The notes under the pieces: model-generated | Seen by the model: the letters and a program-made list of their open reading frames with translations, nothing else | Database searches by the model: none | Told to the model about the DNA's origin: nothing | Shown here: in pieces, positions 63,339 to 64,000 of the stretch | How positions within the stretch are numbered: position 1 is the stretch's first letter | Layout of the letters: each line of letters begins with the position of its first letter | Program-made: the position numbers and the translations under genes | Assembly: GCA_001189275.1 (NCBI GenBank) | Contig: CP012158.1 | Span: 806,001-870,000, forward strand | Reading direction: 5' to 3' | DNA length: 64,000 nt | Source of the DNA: Pyrobaculum sp. WP30 | GTDB lineage: Archaea > Thermoproteota > Thermoprotei > Thermoproteales > Thermoproteaceae

Positions 63339-64000
63339 ATGAGGAAGATCTTGCCGATACTGGCGGCGTTGGCCGCCGTGGTACTTGCGGCGGCTTGGCA
63401 GACGTACACGGTGAAGCTGGCGTCTACCGAGATAAACGCCTTGGCGGTGGGGCCCACGGGCGGGGCGGTCCTCCCCATAAAGGTGACGCTCCTTACGCCG
63501 GGAGACGGCAGGGCGTACGTCGCCGGGGTCCCAGAGGCAGGCCAGGGCTTCGGCCCGTCGGCGCAGATAGCCCTCTACGTGGCGGCGCGGTACTCCGGCC
63601 GCCCCTACACCAACTACACAGCCTTGCTGAGGGTTCTGGCCAGCGACGCCCAGGTCGGAGGCCCCTCAGCCAGTGGCTACATCACGGTGGCGTTGTTTGC
63701 CCTTATGAACAACCTCACGCTTAGAGGCGACATGGCCATGACCGGCATCATCCTGCCCGACGGCCTCGTCGGGCCGGTCGGCGGCGTGTCGCAGAAAGTG
63801 AGCGCGGCTGCTGAGAAGGGCATAAAGACGGTGCTTGTCCCCATGGGCGAGGCCCCCGGCGGCGTCTCCGGCGTGAGGGTTGTGGAGATCGGGACGTTGG
63901 AAGACGCAATATACTACCTAACCGGCTACAGGGTGCAGACGCCTCCGCCGGGCGCCGTGGACGACTCCGCGTTTAGAGACGTGTCGCGCAACCTCTTCAA
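63339..64000 (+). CDS. Secreted Lon-like (S16) protease, 5' part
   Basis: The gene runs off the right edge; 220 residues are visible. A signal peptide ([20 protein letters not shown]) is followed by an S16 Lon-type domain with Ser in [17 protein letters not shown] and Lys in [22 protein letters not shown], the catalytic dyad. No ATPase domain is seen, so this is the exported Lon-like type. ATG 63339 is 26 bp after TTTTTATAG. Confidence 0.85.
   Translation, partial: MRKILPILAALAAVVLAAAWQTYTVKLASTEINALAVGPTGGAVLPIKVTLLTPGDGRAYVAGVPEAGQGFGPSAQIALYVAARYSGRPYTNYTALLRVLASDAQVGGPSASGYITVALFALMNNLTLRGDMAMTGIILPDGLVGPVGGVSQKVSAAAEKGIKTVLVPMGEAPGGVSGVRVVEIGTLEDAIYYLTGYRVQTPPPGAVDDSAFRDVSRNLF

Noticed and set aside
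1-64000. CRISPR arrays, rRNA genes, canonical insertion sequences
   Set aside because: I saw no regularly spaced repeat arrays, no rRNA-like sequence and no transposase gene in the window.

Overview
The window is chromosomal DNA of a hyperthermophilic crenarchaeon of the order Thermoproteales, almost certainly a Pyrobaculum. The evidence is the PaREP2 repeat family, an aerolysin-like subtilase, archaeal information genes (Csl4, RpoL, Nep1, S3Ae, S15, Pno1-like KH protein, deoxyhypusine synthase), very short intergenic gaps, and A/T-rich boxes about 22-27 bp before most start codons (leaderless genes, many starting with GTG).

Layout. 1-4.7 kb: 5' end of csl4, then a PaREP2b repeat gene with a truncated PaREP2a partner. 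4.8-7.1 kb: DUF2067, rpoL, nep1 and a TIM-barrel-like gene. 7.2-8.4 kb: secreted subtilase. 8.4-21.6 kb: amino-acid and nitrogen block (leuC, argF, homocitrate synthase, a PP-loop/ferredoxin protein, leuD, leuA, leuB, gdhA, archaeal asparagine synthetase, glnA). 21.6-24.3 kb: class V aminotransferase and small or surface proteins. 24.3-31.4 kb: mobA, a large surface GH57 glycosidase and a sugar ABC importer without an ATPase gene. 31.5-41.8 kb: HtpX-like protease, two MoeA-type genes, membrane and hypothetical genes, and Lrp/RAM regulators. 41.9-43.1 kb: S3Ae and a KH protein. 43.2-45.5 kb: second PaREP2 locus. 45.5-56.8 kb: RIO kinase, IorAB, an RPB9-like ribbon protein, Pcc1-like, RecJ-like, S15, methyltransferase, deoxyhypusine synthase, a GPT-type glycosyltransferase, a small-GTPase operon and a HAD phosphatase. 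56.9-60.8 kb: third PaREP2 locus. 60.9-64 kb: hypothetical gene, metallo-beta-lactamase fold protein, DUF123 protein, Sir2 and the start of a Lon-like protease.

The most striking feature is at 56.9-60.8 kb. A tRNA-Asn(GUU) gene is broken into two halves on the minus strand, 3.7 kb apart, flanking the third PaREP2 locus. The halves join at position 30/31 through a well-formed bulge-helix-bulge motif, and their GC-rich flanks are complementary over 12 bp. Each half has its own TATA-like box, and the 5' half ends in a T6 run. This fits a trans-spliced split tRNA, probably made when a repeat element entered a tRNA intron. The 3' half also carries a separate 18-nt T-loop intron.

Other themes are: a recurrent divergent PaREP2a/PaREP2b pair (three loci plus a relic), with PaREP2b proteins carrying LAGLIDADG-like motifs; palindromic TATA boxes that appear to serve two divergent leaderless genes at once; two single-base homopolymer frameshifts in genes that should be functional; and several perfect palindromes in or near promoters.
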